DNA from: CAYXDR01 sp046498185
GTDB taxonomy: Bacteria > Desulfobacterota > DSM-4660 > Desulfatiglandales > Desulfatiglandaceae
Length of the DNA stretch: 37,221 nucleotides
Assembly: GCA_046498185.1 (NCBI GenBank)
Contig: JAWOBE010000131.1
Location: 1-37,221 of the forward strand
Direction of reading: 5' to 3'
The position numbers and the translations under genes are program-made. The notes under the pieces are model-generated. The model was not told where the DNA came from. It was given only the letters and a program-made list of their open reading frames with translations, and searched no databases. Shown here one piece after another: positions 15,889 to 24,722 of the stretch (position 1 is its first letter; each line of letters starts with the position of its first letter).

Positions 15889-17835
15889 ATGAAAGAAGAA
15901 ACCGGACGAAATATGAAAAAGGCCGGGGGAAAAATTTACGATAAATCGCTGTTGAGCGACCAGGACGTTTATCTTTTCAATGAAGGCTCACATTTCAGGG
16001 CTTATGAAAAACTTGGGGCCCATCCGATGAAACACGGGGGCGACCAGGGCGTCTTTTTCGGGGTATGGGCTCCCAACGCGCAAGAAGTTTCTGTGATAGG
16101 GTCGTTCAACGAGTGGAAAAAAGACGTGAACCACTTACGCCTGAAAGGCGAATCCGGTATGTGGGAGGGATTCATCGCCGGGGCTGGGGTAGGTGATTGT
16201 TATAAATATCATGTCCGCAGCCAACACGATGGTTATACCGCGGACAAGGCGGATCCATTCGCTTTTTACAGCGAAAAATCACCCCTTACAGGTTCCGTGG
16301 TGTGGGATTTGAGCTATCGCTGGGAAGACGAAGAATGGATGTCCCACGCCGAAGATAGGTTCAATCCCCGGAAAGCCATAGCCATATACGAAGTGCACGC
16401 CGGCTCATGGATGCGGCACCAGGAGGACGGCCGTCCGTTCAGTTACCGGGAACTTGCCGAATTTTTGCCTGATTATGTGGTCGAAATGGGTTTTACACAT
16501 GTTGAGTTTTTACCGGTAATGGAGCATCCCTTTTACGGATCGTGGGGTTACCAGTGCCTGGGATATTTTTCCCCCACCAGCCGGTACGGCACACCCCAGG
16601 ATTTCATGTACCTGGTGGATTGCCTCCACCGCCGGGGGATCGGCGTGATTCTCGACTGGGTTCCTTCTCATTTTCCGACAGACGAGCACGGACTTGGATA
16701 TTTCGACGGCACCCATCTTTATGAACATTCCGATCCCCGCCAGGGCATTCATCCGGACTGGGACAGCTTTATTTTCAATTACGGCCGCAACGAAGTGCGC
16801 AGCTTCCTGATGAGCAGCGCATTTTTCTGGCTCGATAAGTACCATGCCGACGGCCTGAGGGTGGATGCGGTCGCTTCAATGCTTTACCTGGACTATTCCC
16901 GTAAGGACGGGGAATGGATCCCCAACCGTTTCGGAAGTAATGAGAACCTGGAAGCGATTGATTTCATCAGGCGGTTCAACAGAGAAGTCTACGCCGCCTT
17001 TCCGGGGGTGCAGACGGTCGCCGAGGAAAGCACATCGTGGCCCATGGTATCGAGACCCACGTATATCGGGGGGCTCGGTTTCGGGATGAAATGGGACATG
17101 GGCTGGATGCACGACACGCTGTCCTACATGTCGCTTGATCCGATTCACCGGACCTATCATCACGATAAGCTGACATTCCGGATGCTCTATGCATTTCACG
17201 AAAATTTCGTGCTTTCCCTCTCACACGACGAAGTGGTCCACGGAAAGGGGTCGCTTCTTAGAAAAATGCCGGGAGATGACTGGCGGAAGTTTGCAAACCT
17301 GAGGCTTCTTTTCGCCTGGATGTACGCCCAGCCGGGGAAGAAATTGGTATTCATGGGGGGGGAATTCGGCCAGTGGAGCGAATGGTGGCATGAAAGGGGG
17401 CTTGATTGGGATCTCACCGCACAGCCTTTACACCACGGGCTTAAAAGGTGGGTGGCCGATTTGAACCGTTCCTACAGAAAGGAACCGGCGCTGCACCGGG
17501 GAGATTTCGATCCGGCGGGTTTTTCATGGATCGACTGCAATGATTCCGCTCAGAGCGTCATCAGTTTGATGAGGAAGGATCCTTTAGATGGCGACACCGT
17601 TCTGGTCGTGTTGAATTTTACGCCCTTGCCCAGGCATAATTACCGGTTGGGGTGTCCGGGCGGCGGGTTCTGGATGGAAGTCTTAAACGGCGATGCCACC
17701 GAATACGGCGGAAGCGGTCATGGGAACATCGGTGGTGTCGAAGCCGCCCCCGTTCCGTTTCATGGTTTGACGCATTCGCTGTCCTTGACGGTTCCACCTC
17801 TTGCTGCGGTGTTTTTAAAGCGTAGGGAAATTTGA
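15889..17835 (+). CDS. glgB: 1,4-alpha-glucan branching enzyme
   Basis: A GH13_9 branching enzyme, about 648 aa, that introduces alpha-1,6 branches into the glucan made by GlgE. The N-terminal CBM48 domain includes GVWAPNAQEVSVIGSFNEW. The catalytic domain has YEVHAGSW, EFLPVMEHPFYGSWGYQ, nucleophile about Asp326 (DGLRVDAVASMLYLDYSR), acid/base about Glu379 (TVAEEST) and transition-state Asp447 (LSHDEVVHGKGS). It lacks the extra N1 domain of the 730-aa E. coli type, so it is the shorter form. ATG 15889 is preferred (AAAGGA upstream); 15913 is possible. It is tightly linked to treS-mak and the third gene of the operon. Confidence 0.96.
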   Translation: MKEETGRNMKKAGGKIYDKSLLSDQDVYLFNEGSHFRAYEKLGAHPMKHGGDQGVFFGVWAPNAQEVSVIGSFNEWKKDVNHLRLKGESGMWEGFIAGAGVGDCYKYHVRSQHDGYTADKADPFAFYSEKSPLTGSVVWDLSYRWEDEEWMSHAEDRFNPRKAIAIYEVHAGSWMRHQEDGRPFSYRELAEFLPDYVVEMGFTHVEFLPVMEHPFYGSWGYQCLGYFSPTSRYGTPQDFMYLVDCLHRRGIGVILDWVPSHFPTDEHGLGYFDGTHLYEHSDPRQGIHPDWDSFIFNYGRNEVRSFLMSSAFFWLDKYHADGLRVDAVASMLYLDYSRKDGEWIPNRFGSNENLEAIDFIRRFNREVYAAFPGVQTVAEESTSWPMVSRPTYIGGLGFGMKWDMGWMHDTLSYMSLDPIHRTYHHDKLTFRMLYAFHENFVLSLSHDEVVHGKGSLLRKMPGDDWRKFANLRLLFAWMYAQPGKKLVFMGGEFGQWSEWWHERGLDWDLTAQPLHHGLKRWVADLNRSYRKEPALHRGDFDPAGFSWIDCNDSAQSVISLMRKDPLDGDTVLVVLNFTPLPRHNYRLGCPGGGFWMEVLNGDATEYGGSGHGNIGGVEAAPVPFHGLTHSLSLTVPPLAAVFLKRREI

Positions 17836-17878
17836 GCCGAGTTTGAACAAACGAATATTTACGGTCAAGGAGAAAAAA

Positions 17879-18562
17879 ATGGCCAAAGTTTTTCAGTTTA
17901 TGTCGAGTGCTTCGCTGGAGATGTTGACCGGCCGGACAGCTTCCAATGTAGCAGAACTTGAAGAAATGATTGCAACCTGTTCGGAATCTTCGGTTTTTTA
18001 TCATACGTTTTCAGCCTTGCTGAAAATGCGTGAGGCCCAGGCTCCTTACAACAGCGATTTTTCCGCATGGGTGGCGGAAAACCTTCATGCCCCGGCTCTG
18101 GCGGAAAAACTGACGGCCGTGGATTTTTCCGAATACCGCACCGTGGAGGGGTTGCGCGACAGGCTGATGAAAATAATACGGACCTACAGGGAAGAGCAGA
18201 TCGAAGGTTCGGAGAGATCCAGCTATGAGCCTTTTTACCTCCATGACGTTCAACGGTTTGTATATTTGACCGACAAATTCGCTTATGATCTTGCTTCCTT
18301 CCGGGAGCTTTTACCTACGATCAGTATTTACTCGGTGTACTTTCATTTCATAGAATCGCGCCTTTCGGCGAACCTGGACTGTAATGATTTCTCGGAATGG
18401 ATTGAGGAAGCCCTCGGTCTTCACGATCTGGCTTCAAAAATCCGGAAAATCGATATCAGCATTTATACGATTGAAGGACTCAGGGAGAGAATCATAGATA
18501 TTGTTGATGATTATTTGGGGAAAGCGCCTGCGGAAGATGCCCGCAGCGGAGGGAAATCTTGA
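17879..18562 (+). CDS. DUF5752-like protein with internal duplication
   Basis: A 227-aa cytosolic protein, with no signal or membrane segment, resembling what I recall as the DUF5752 family. It consists of two homologous halves of about 95 residues. Half 1 runs FQFMSSASLEMLTGR ... VFYHTFSALL ... NSDFSAWVAENLHAPALAEKL ... TVEGLRDRLMKII. Half 2 runs FYLHDVQRFVYLTDK ... VYFHFIESRL ... CNDFSEWIEEALGLHDLASKI ... TIEGLRERIIDIV. The ATG at 17879 has a perfect AAGGAG; earlier in-frame starts do not. Its stop overlaps the treT start (TGATG), so the two are translationally coupled. A role as a partner or regulator of trehalose/glucan enzymes is suggested only by position. Confidence 0.8.
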   Translation: MAKVFQFMSSASLEMLTGRTASNVAELEEMIATCSESSVFYHTFSALLKMREAQAPYNSDFSAWVAENLHAPALAEKLTAVDFSEYRTVEGLRDRLMKIIRTYREEQIEGSERSSYEPFYLHDVQRFVYLTDKFAYDLASFRELLPTISIYSVYFHFIESRLSANLDCNDFSEWIEEALGLHDLASKIRKIDISIYTIEGLRERIIDIVDDYLGKAPAEDARSGGKS

Positions 18563-19794
18563 TGAGCGAAGCCAAACTTATGGATTACCGTGAAGTTGTC
18601 GGGCCGGATATCGTGGAGGAATTGATGGTTCTGGCGGCCCATGTGGGAGAACGTTCAATAAAGATGGTGAATTCCACCAAGGTGGGCGGAGGGGTGGCTG
18701 AAATGCTGCACCGCACTGTTCCCTTGCTGAATGAACTCGGCATCACGACCACATGGGATGTAATAGAGGGCGATGAACCGTTTTTCGAAATAACGAAGGC
18801 CTTTCATAATTCATTACAGGGAAAGGAAAGTCATTTCACCAAGAAGGATTTCGACACATATCTCGAATATAACAGGGCGAATTTTGAGCGCATGAGCTTC
18901 GATGAAGATTTGATCGTGATCCACGACCCCCAGCCGGCGGCCATGATTAGTCTCATGGACCATAGGAAAAACAGCTGGGTTTGGCGTTGTCATATCGATA
19001 TGTCACACCCTGACCGGGAGCTTTGGAAGTTCCTCCGGCCTTATGTCGAGCGGTACGACGCTGCGATTTTTTCATCCGCGTTGTTTTCCCCGGTCCTTTC
19101 GATACCGCAGTACCGTTTTTTCCCGGCCATAGATCCGTTGGCCGATAAAAACAGAGACCTGGATGATGATTATGTCAGCTCGGTGTTTGAAAAATACGGG
19201 ATCCCAAGGGACAAACCGATTGTGACCCAGGTGTCGCGATACGATCCCTGGAAGGATCCAGTCGGCGTCGTCCAGGCATTCAAGTTGGCGCGCCGCTACA
19301 CGGACTGCCGCTTGTTGCTGGTAGGAGACAAGGCGGCGGATGATCCCGAATCCGACACCATCCTGGAAATGGTTAGAAAGGAGGCCGGGGATGATCCGGA
19401 CATCCATATCCTGATATTCAGCCCTTCTATATCCACCGAGATAAATGCATTCCAAAGAGGCTCGGATGTGGTGCTTCAGAAGTCTCTTCGTGAAGGCTTT
19501 GCGCTCACGGTTTCGGAGGCCTTGTGGAAGGAACGTCCGGTGGTCGGAGGATCGGTTGGCGGCATTCCGGTGCAAATCATCAACGGGCAAACCGGAGTGC
19601 TGGTCCATTCGGTGGAGGGGGCGAGCCTGGCTATTCGCACCCTTTTAGGTCGGCCATCTTATGCAGAGGAACTTGCGGAGAACGGCCGGCAGCGGGTCAA
19701 GGATGAGTTTTTGGTAACAAAAAGTTTGAAAAGATATTTACTTTTATGTCTCGCACTCGATCGAAAAGGGTTCGAGACCACTTTTCTGGAGTAA
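18562..19794 (+). CDS. treT: Trehalose glycosyltransferring synthase (TreT)
   Basis: A GT4 enzyme of about 410 aa that joins NDP-glucose and glucose to trehalose, reversibly. NSTKVGGGVAEMLHRTVPLL at the N-terminus is the TreT/trehalose phosphorylase-type acceptor motif. VTQVSRYDPWKDPVGVVQAF marks the start of the donor domain. The E-x7-E motif is EGFALTVSE (about 328-336), followed by GGSVGGIPVQIINGQTG. The ATG at 18562 is preferred over a TTG at 18559 because GGAGGG has better spacing and it overlaps the previous stop as TGATG. otsB follows after 6 bp. Confidence 0.92.
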   Translation: MSEAKLMDYREVVGPDIVEELMVLAAHVGERSIKMVNSTKVGGGVAEMLHRTVPLLNELGITTTWDVIEGDEPFFEITKAFHNSLQGKESHFTKKDFDTYLEYNRANFERMSFDEDLIVIHDPQPAAMISLMDHRKNSWVWRCHIDMSHPDRELWKFLRPYVERYDAAIFSSALFSPVLSIPQYRFFPAIDPLADKNRDLDDDYVSSVFEKYGIPRDKPIVTQVSRYDPWKDPVGVVQAFKLARRYTDCRLLLVGDKAADDPESDTILEMVRKEAGDDPDIHILIFSPSISTEINAFQRGSDVVLQKSLREGFALTVSEALWKERPVVGGSVGGIPVQIINGQTGVLVHSVEGASLAIRTLLGRPSYAEELAENGRQRVKDEFLVTKSLKRYLLLCLALDRKGFETTFLE

Positions 19795-19800
19795 TTATAA

Positions 19801-20589
19801 ATGGAATTACTTAATTCTAATTTTGATATTGATCTTTTTTTCGAGCGTTTATATGAATCAAAAAATAATGCGCTTATACTGGACTATGACGGGACACTTG
19901 CACCTTTTAATGAAAATCCGGCAAAGGCATTCCCGTACAAGGGTGTAACCGATTTGCTGGACGACTTGATGGAGATACCCGGGCTTCGGGTGGTTATCGT
20001 TACCGGGCGTTGGATCAAGAGTCTTCAGCCTTTGCTGAAATTACGCAGGCAGCCTGAAATCTGGGGATCGCACGGAATCGAACGATTGATGCCCGACGGA
20101 TCTTACGAAGTGGTGCCGGTGGAGGAGGAAACACTCGAAGGCCTGGTGGCGGCGGACGAGTGGGTCGATTCGGCCGGGTTCAAAGGCAGGGTGGAACGAA
20201 AACCCGGTTCTGTGGCTCTTCACTGGAGAGGTGTCGATGAGACATTACAGCGACAAATCGAAAGCGCCGTTCGTGAAAAGTGGGATTTGATGGCTCAGGC
20301 CTGGAACCTGGAACTTAGAGAATTCGATGGTGGACTTGAATTAAGGACACCGGGCCGTGACAAAGGAGATGCGGTGAATACTATTTGCCGTGAGATCGGC
20401 TCCGGAGCGCAGGTTGCCTATTTTGGTGATGATTTTACAGATGAGGATGGATTCCAGGCATTGAAGGGCAGGGGGCTCTGTGTTCTTGTACGCGAGAGAT
20501 TGAGAGCCACGGCGGCGGATATGTGGCTGAAACCCCCTGCAGAATTGCTCGGCTTTCTCAAGAAGTGGATTCGCCCAAAAAGCTTCTAG
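19801..20589 (+). CDS. otsB: Trehalose-6-phosphate phosphatase
   Basis: A HAD-superfamily phosphatase, 262 aa, that converts trehalose-6-phosphate to trehalose. HAD motif I is LDYDGTLAPF with nucleophile Asp28 and acid Asp30. Motif II is VTGR (67-70), the cap region has WGSHGIERL, motif III Lys is in GRDKGDAV and motif IV is YFGDDFTDEDGF. The Shine-Dalgarno GGAG is in the last codons of treT (CTGGAGTAA). Base use near the start is AT-rich compared with the rest of the operon. With otsA 320 bp downstream this completes the classical OtsAB route. Confidence 0.94.
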   Translation: MELLNSNFDIDLFFERLYESKNNALILDYDGTLAPFNENPAKAFPYKGVTDLLDDLMEIPGLRVVIVTGRWIKSLQPLLKLRRQPEIWGSHGIERLMPDGSYEVVPVEEETLEGLVAADEWVDSAGFKGRVERKPGSVALHWRGVDETLQRQIESAVREKWDLMAQAWNLELREFDGGLELRTPGRDKGDAVNTICREIGSGAQVAYFGDDFTDEDGFQALKGRGLCVLVRERLRATAADMWLKPPAELLGFLKKWIRPKSF

Positions 20590-20710
20590 CTATCAGCTTT
20601 TAGCTATCAGCTGTTAGCTGTTAGCTGGAATAGGTAAAACAAAATTTGATTTTGGCTCTCCAGGGCGGATAAAATAAGAGTGGGGTAGGAGTGTCAAAAC
20701 GCAATTTTGA
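20588..20710 (+). repeat. AGCT-rich array and R3-like fragment after otsB
   Basis: The end of otsB is followed by an array of CTATCAGCTTTTAGCTATCAG-type units (about 20588-20625), the same family as the GCTAATAGCTAA arrays elsewhere. A GGAGTGTCAAAACGCAATTTTGAC fragment (20689-20710 region) is a diverged copy of the segment at 4415-4437 and 22681-22702. Confidence 0.7.
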
Positions 20711-20724
20711 CGCCGTCATGGATG

Positions 20725-20903
20725 TGACTTTACGAGTCATCAAACTTGATGAAACCGTAAAAAGTAGCATCCCTGCCTTATCGGCGTCGGGATCGGTATC
20801 GGGGTCGAAAAGGCCGCCGATCAACGTCCGATACCGATGCCGATAGCGACCCCGACCCCGAGGGACATCGTTGTTTTGACTTTTTACGAGTCATCAAACT
20901 TCA
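20725..20903 (+). repeat. Inverted-repeat hairpin element (copy 2) flanked by direct repeats, upstream of otsA
   Basis: The element core (about 20756-20870) has two complementary arms, TCGGCGTCGGGATCGGTATC and a diverged CGATACCGATGCCGATAG, around GAAAAGGCCGCCG. It is flanked by direct repeats TGACTTTACGAGTCATCAAA (from 20725) and TGACTTTTTACGAGTCATCA (from 20877). Its match is the reverse complement of 5225-5365. The right flank runs into the otsA ribosome binding site, so the element separates otsB and otsA, which would otherwise be adjacent. Confidence 0.75.
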
Positions 20904-20912
20904 GGAGAAAAA

Positions 20913-22652
20913 ATGAGTGACTTAGTAATCGTTTCTAACAGAGGACCTTTCAGTTTCACCGATAAACTGCTGGAAAATGCTGAAAACATGCTTGAATCCG
21001 GAGACACCAGCGGACGGCCGATATTTGGTGAAGGCGGTCTGGTTAGGGCGATGGCCGGACTGCTGAGAGGCGGTTCCTGGACACCCACGTGGATAGGGGC
21101 ATCAATGGGAGAGCGCGATATAGAGGTCGCCAGGGGATACTATACCGAACTGTTCAACAAGATGGAAAGCTCCGGCTTCGCTCCGGAGTTGTTCCCGTAT
21201 ATCCGAATAGAACCCGACAGCAGGATGCATTTCCTTTACGGGGATTTTGATTTTTTCATGCGTTTCGTGTTTTTCGACACCCGCCATATGCATAGTTACT
21301 ACAGTAAGTTCGCAAATGGGTTTTTATGGCCCTTGTTGCACCTGACAAGATCCCCCGCTTTCTACAAGCAGTGCCGCACATTTCCGAGACCCTATTTTGA
21401 GAAAAACGACTTCGTACAATACACCAGCAGTAATGTGACGTTTGCGAATGTTGTCGTAAACGAAATCCGCAAAAGCGGCGAACTGATGAAGGAAGGTGAC
21501 AACATCGTCGTTTGGAACCAGGATTACCATCTGATGGAAATCGCCGAGGTGTTCAAGGCGCTTCTAAGGGAGGAAGGGTTTTCAAAGGAGAAAACAGAAC
21601 GTATACATCTTGGACAGTTTCTACATACGCCGTTCTTCAATATCCACGATATCCAGGGCCTGATCCGCGAGGACAAACGCATGCGGGTCAAGGAGCAGGT
21701 TTTCGAGCCTTTCGGAGAGAGTATCGAAAGTGCTCTTCAACGGTTGACATGGGGATTGCTGAACAACGATTTCATCGGTTTTCATACCAAGGAATACTGC
21801 GATAATTATCTGCAGGCTCTCCAGGAATGGTTCCCTGTCGATATACGCATGAACGACCGTTTTTATGAAATCAGGCTCAGGGATCGAATCACAACCGTGG
21901 GCTCCTTCCCGATAGGGCTTGACGTTGACGGCATTCTTGACGAAGTAGGCCCCGATGTATCGCTGGATTATACTTTTGACGGCCGGGGTTTGAACGACTG
22001 CATTCAAAGAGATAAAGCGGAAGGAAAGATTGTTTTCGGCGGCCTTGAACGGTGCGACTACACCAAAGGCCTGCTTGAACGGCTCGGGATTTTTGCCCAT
22101 GCTTTGAAAGGTCTCCAGAGCAGGGGGAAGGATGCAAGGCTTTACCAGATAAGCGCTCCCAGCCGATCGGACAACCCGGATTATCAATATTTGAACCAGG
22201 CCCTTGCCGATGAAGTGGAGAAGGTGAATGAAAGGTTGGGGGTGGAAGCGGTGATACATTTGAATAAGGGCGTGAATCCGCCCCAAAATTACCGTTTCAT
22301 GAAGAATGTTGACGCAATGCTTGTGACCCCTCTGGAAGATGGAATGAATCTTGTGGCCTTCGAGTTCATACTGTCTCAGAAATACCGACCGGTTAGAAGC
22401 CGGGGAGTGTTGGTCATAAGTACGAGTGGTGCTTCCCGGGTTCTTAAAGAAATGGGTTTCGATGAGGCCCACGGGGTCGTGTACGTCAATGCGATGCGCC
22501 CGAAAAACGCCGGTGAAAAGATAGTCGAAATATTGCAGAAAGGGATGGGCGTCTCCGACCAACTGATAGAATACGTTGAAAGGGAACGCAGGGTGGATGA
22601 TTGGGCGGAAAAAAACATCGAGGCGATCCTGGAAAGCAGAAAAAGGAGCTGA
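20913..22652 (+). CDS. otsA: Trehalose-6-phosphate synthase (GT20), long form
   Basis: A retaining GT20 glycosyltransferase that joins NDP-glucose and glucose-6-phosphate to trehalose-6-phosphate. It begins LVIVSNRGPFSF. VVWNQDYHLMEIAEVF corresponds to the usual V-H-D-Y-H-L-M. GQFLHTPFF, NDFIGFHTKEY and FPIGLDVDGI are family motifs, as are GGLERCDYTKGLLERL and LVTPLEDGMNLVAFEFI (donor site). At 579 aa it is about 100 longer than E. coli OtsA (474), mainly through extra sequence at residues 15-180 and in the C-terminal half. AGGAG lies 7 bases before the ATG. A glucosylglycerol-phosphate synthase is a conceivable alternative in this family, but otsB next door favours trehalose. Confidence 0.88.
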   Translation: MSDLVIVSNRGPFSFTDKLLENAENMLESGDTSGRPIFGEGGLVRAMAGLLRGGSWTPTWIGASMGERDIEVARGYYTELFNKMESSGFAPELFPYIRIEPDSRMHFLYGDFDFFMRFVFFDTRHMHSYYSKFANGFLWPLLHLTRSPAFYKQCRTFPRPYFEKNDFVQYTSSNVTFANVVVNEIRKSGELMKEGDNIVVWNQDYHLMEIAEVFKALLREEGFSKEKTERIHLGQFLHTPFFNIHDIQGLIREDKRMRVKEQVFEPFGESIESALQRLTWGLLNNDFIGFHTKEYCDNYLQALQEWFPVDIRMNDRFYEIRLRDRITTVGSFPIGLDVDGILDEVGPDVSLDYTFDGRGLNDCIQRDKAEGKIVFGGLERCDYTKGLLERLGIFAHALKGLQSRGKDARLYQISAPSRSDNPDYQYLNQALADEVEKVNERLGVEAVIHLNKGVNPPQNYRFMKNVDAMLVTPLEDGMNLVAFEFILSQKYRPVRSRGVLVISTSGASRVLKEMGFDEAHGVVYVNAMRPKNAGEKIVEILQKGMGVSDQLIEYVERERRVDDWAEKNIEAILESRKRS

Positions 22653-22659
22653 TATGGCG

Positions 22660-22990
22660 GGATCGGGATTGTCTGTTTTTGGAGTGTCGAAACGCAGTTT
22701 TGACCTGGTCCGCACCCGCTGGGAAGTCAGGGGCCAGGGGCTAGGAGTCAGAATTCGGCGTCGGCGTCGGTATCGGGACCGGTATCGTCTGTTTTTAAGG
22801 TAGTGCCTTTTTCCGCTGGCTAATAGCTAAAAGCTGACGGCTAATGGCTGGTAGCTTCGGATGTCGGCTGCGCCGGGGGTTTCGATGCGGGAGCTCACTC
22901 GTTGTCAGCGGAGCGCAAGCGAAGCGGTTGTCGTTGTCGTAATCGTAATCGATCGGCGTCGGTCTCGGCATCGGGATCTTATGGCGTGGT
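22660..22990 (+). repeat. Mosaic repeat block between otsA and the symporter gene
   Basis: It includes 22676-22731, identical over 56 bp to 4410-4465 (TTTTTGGAGTGTCGAAACGC start). A GGGGCCAGGGGCTAGGAGTC stretch, a TCGGCGTCGGCGTCGGTATC array and a GCTAATAGCTAAAAGC array (about 22818-22850) follow. The GGCTGCGCCGGGGGTTTCG module (22866-22884) precedes an R1 core (22899-22953) with a second hexamer array. The two convergent genes abut it, and no ORF is credible. Confidence 0.85.
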
Positions 22991-23017
22991 TTTCCAGGTC
23001 ACCCCGGCGGGCGGGGA

Positions 23018-24631
23018 TCAGTCTTCGCTTCTTTTCACAAGCAATATCATCGCAATTGTTTGGCCCGCCGAAAGGAGGATGAAGTAGGGCAGCCATAATG
23101 GTAATCCCAATAAAAGGGGAGAGGAGAGGCCCCAGGCCCAGAAGTCAATCGAAAGTACAAAAATTCCTGAAAAAATATAGAAAAAAGGATTTTTAATGAA
23201 CACAGGAACCCGCAATCGAAAAATTCCTTCGCGCCTTAGCAATATCAGTTGGGGAATCATATATCCGCCGAAAGAAACCGCTGCAACCCATACGATGGGG
23301 AGAAAAGGGCCGGCCGGGATCAAGTCCAGATAGAATGCGGCAACGGCCGACTCTCCTGCAATGATGGATACGACTGCTGAAATTGCAAACCTACGGTTCA
23401 GGTAAAGCCCGAAGATTACTGTGGGAAAAAGTACCGCAAGGCCGGTGAAAGTCTGGGTTGCAATCTGCAGAATGGTGGCCGGCGGTTTGAGAGCCAGGGC
23501 AAGGCCTGCGGCGCTCAGGAGCAGCACAACCATTCTTCCTTGAGCGGCTTGCCTGTTTTCCGCGCCTTTCTTTTTTGGGATAATGTCCCTGGTTATTATT
23601 GAACTCAGGGTCAGCAGCTGAGAGTCCATTGTAGACATCAAGGCCCCTAGGCCGGCAGCCATGACAAGGGCTGCCATCGCATCTCCTGAAATGGAAGATA
23701 TGACGAGCGGAAGGATCCTGTCCGCTTCCTTGCCTGCCAGCGCTGGAAACGAGAGCCTGCCCATCATCCCGATGACCACGGGCAGAAAAAAAACAACGGT
23801 GCAAACCAGCGGGTAGAATATCATGCCTACGGCTATCACGCGGCTGTTCCCTGCTGCATAGAAGCGTTGAAAAAGCTGGGGAAACATGGGGTCGCACAGG
23901 AACCACAGCATCATATAACTGAACCATATCCCTACGGTGTACATTCCTTCGCCGCCCGGCCTTGAAAAAAGCTCAGGGCGCGAGGCTAAAATTTTGTTCC
24001 CGGCGGTGATAAAGCCGCCATGATGATCGGCCACCAGCCAGAACGAAACGATTAAGAGCGCCACCATCAAAATTCCCTGGAAAACATCCGTCCAGGCAAC
24101 CGCCCGCATTCCTCCCCTGAGAGTGTAAAGAGTTATGACTCCGGTCACAAGCACCGCTCCCCAACGGTAAGGCAGGCCTACAAGGGATTCGAGAACATAA
24201 CCGGCCGCCATGGGCTGCAGAGCAAGGTAGGGCAGCGTGAACACGATCATCACCGAAGCGAAAAGGAATGCAACGATTTTATCCTGGTAAAGGTGTTTTA
24301 TCAGCTCAGGCGGGGTGACGAGGTTCAACGCCCGGCCGATATGACTGATTTTACGGCCCAATATCCAGAAGGTTAAAGCCATGAACCCGGTTCCGAACCC
24401 CATGATAGGAAAAAATGCGAAGCCGTCCCGGTAGCCCGCACCCGAAGCGCCGAAAACTGTGAAAGCAGAAAAATTTGTGGCCACCATTGTTCCTAGGAGC
24501 ACGAAAGTACCGAGTGCCCTGTCGGCAAGAAAATAGGATTCCGGCGTTGCGCGCCATTGCTTTCTTGCCATAAGTCCTATCGTCATGACCATGGCAAAGT
24601 ATCCCGTGAGCACCGCGATTTTGACCGCCAT
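23018..24631 (-). CDS. Sodium:solute symporter (SSS family)
   Basis: An inner-membrane transporter of 537 aa with about 13 predicted helices, the normal size. The N-terminal ESYFLADRALGTFVLLGTMV and TNFSAFTVFGASGAGYRDG match the SSS pattern (PanF/PutP/acetate permease relatives). GLGALMSTMDSQLLTLSSII is the conserved core signature that includes sodium-binding hydroxyl residues. The substrate cannot be told from sequence; the neighbouring thiolase and acyl-CoA genes make an organic acid plausible. AGGAG precedes the ATG. A Rho-independent terminator ends only about 13 bases upstream of the start codon, suggesting attenuation. The 3' end abuts a repeat block. Confidence 0.9.
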   Translation of the reverse strand: MAVKIAVLTGYFAMVMTIGLMARKQWRATPESYFLADRALGTFVLLGTMVATNFSAFTVFGASGAGYRDGFAFFPIMGFGTGFMALTFWILGRKISHIGRALNLVTPPELIKHLYQDKIVAFLFASVMIVFTLPYLALQPMAAGYVLESLVGLPYRWGAVLVTGVITLYTLRGGMRAVAWTDVFQGILMVALLIVSFWLVADHHGGFITAGNKILASRPELFSRPGGEGMYTVGIWFSYMMLWFLCDPMFPQLFQRFYAAGNSRVIAVGMIFYPLVCTVVFFLPVVIGMMGRLSFPALAGKEADRILPLVISSISGDAMAALVMAAGLGALMSTMDSQLLTLSSIITRDIIPKKKGAENRQAAQGRMVVLLLSAAGLALALKPPATILQIATQTFTGLAVLFPTVIFGLYLNRRFAISAVVSIIAGESAVAAFYLDLIPAGPFLPIVWVAAVSFGGYMIPQLILLRREGIFRLRVPVFIKNPFFYIFSGIFVLSIDFWAWGLSSPLLLGLPLWLPYFILLSAGQTIAMILLVKRSED

Positions 24632-24644
24632 TAAAAACTCCTGT

Positions 24645-24678
24645 AAAAAAACGCCATCCCGAAGGTCGGGATGGCGTT
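24645..24678 (-). terminator. Strong Rho-independent terminator just upstream of the symporter gene
   Basis: A perfect 13-bp stem (AACGCCATCCCGA, 24650-24662, with 24666-24678) with a 3-base loop is followed on the minus strand by a run of seven T. It lies after the thiolase/OB-fold operon and could end it. It is also inside the leader of the symporter gene, whose AGGAG begins only a few bases after the T-tract. Confidence 0.9.
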
Positions 24679-24722
24679 CGCCTGTTTCATAACCCTTTTT
24701 TGTTCAGCTTGTTGTGTTCTTT

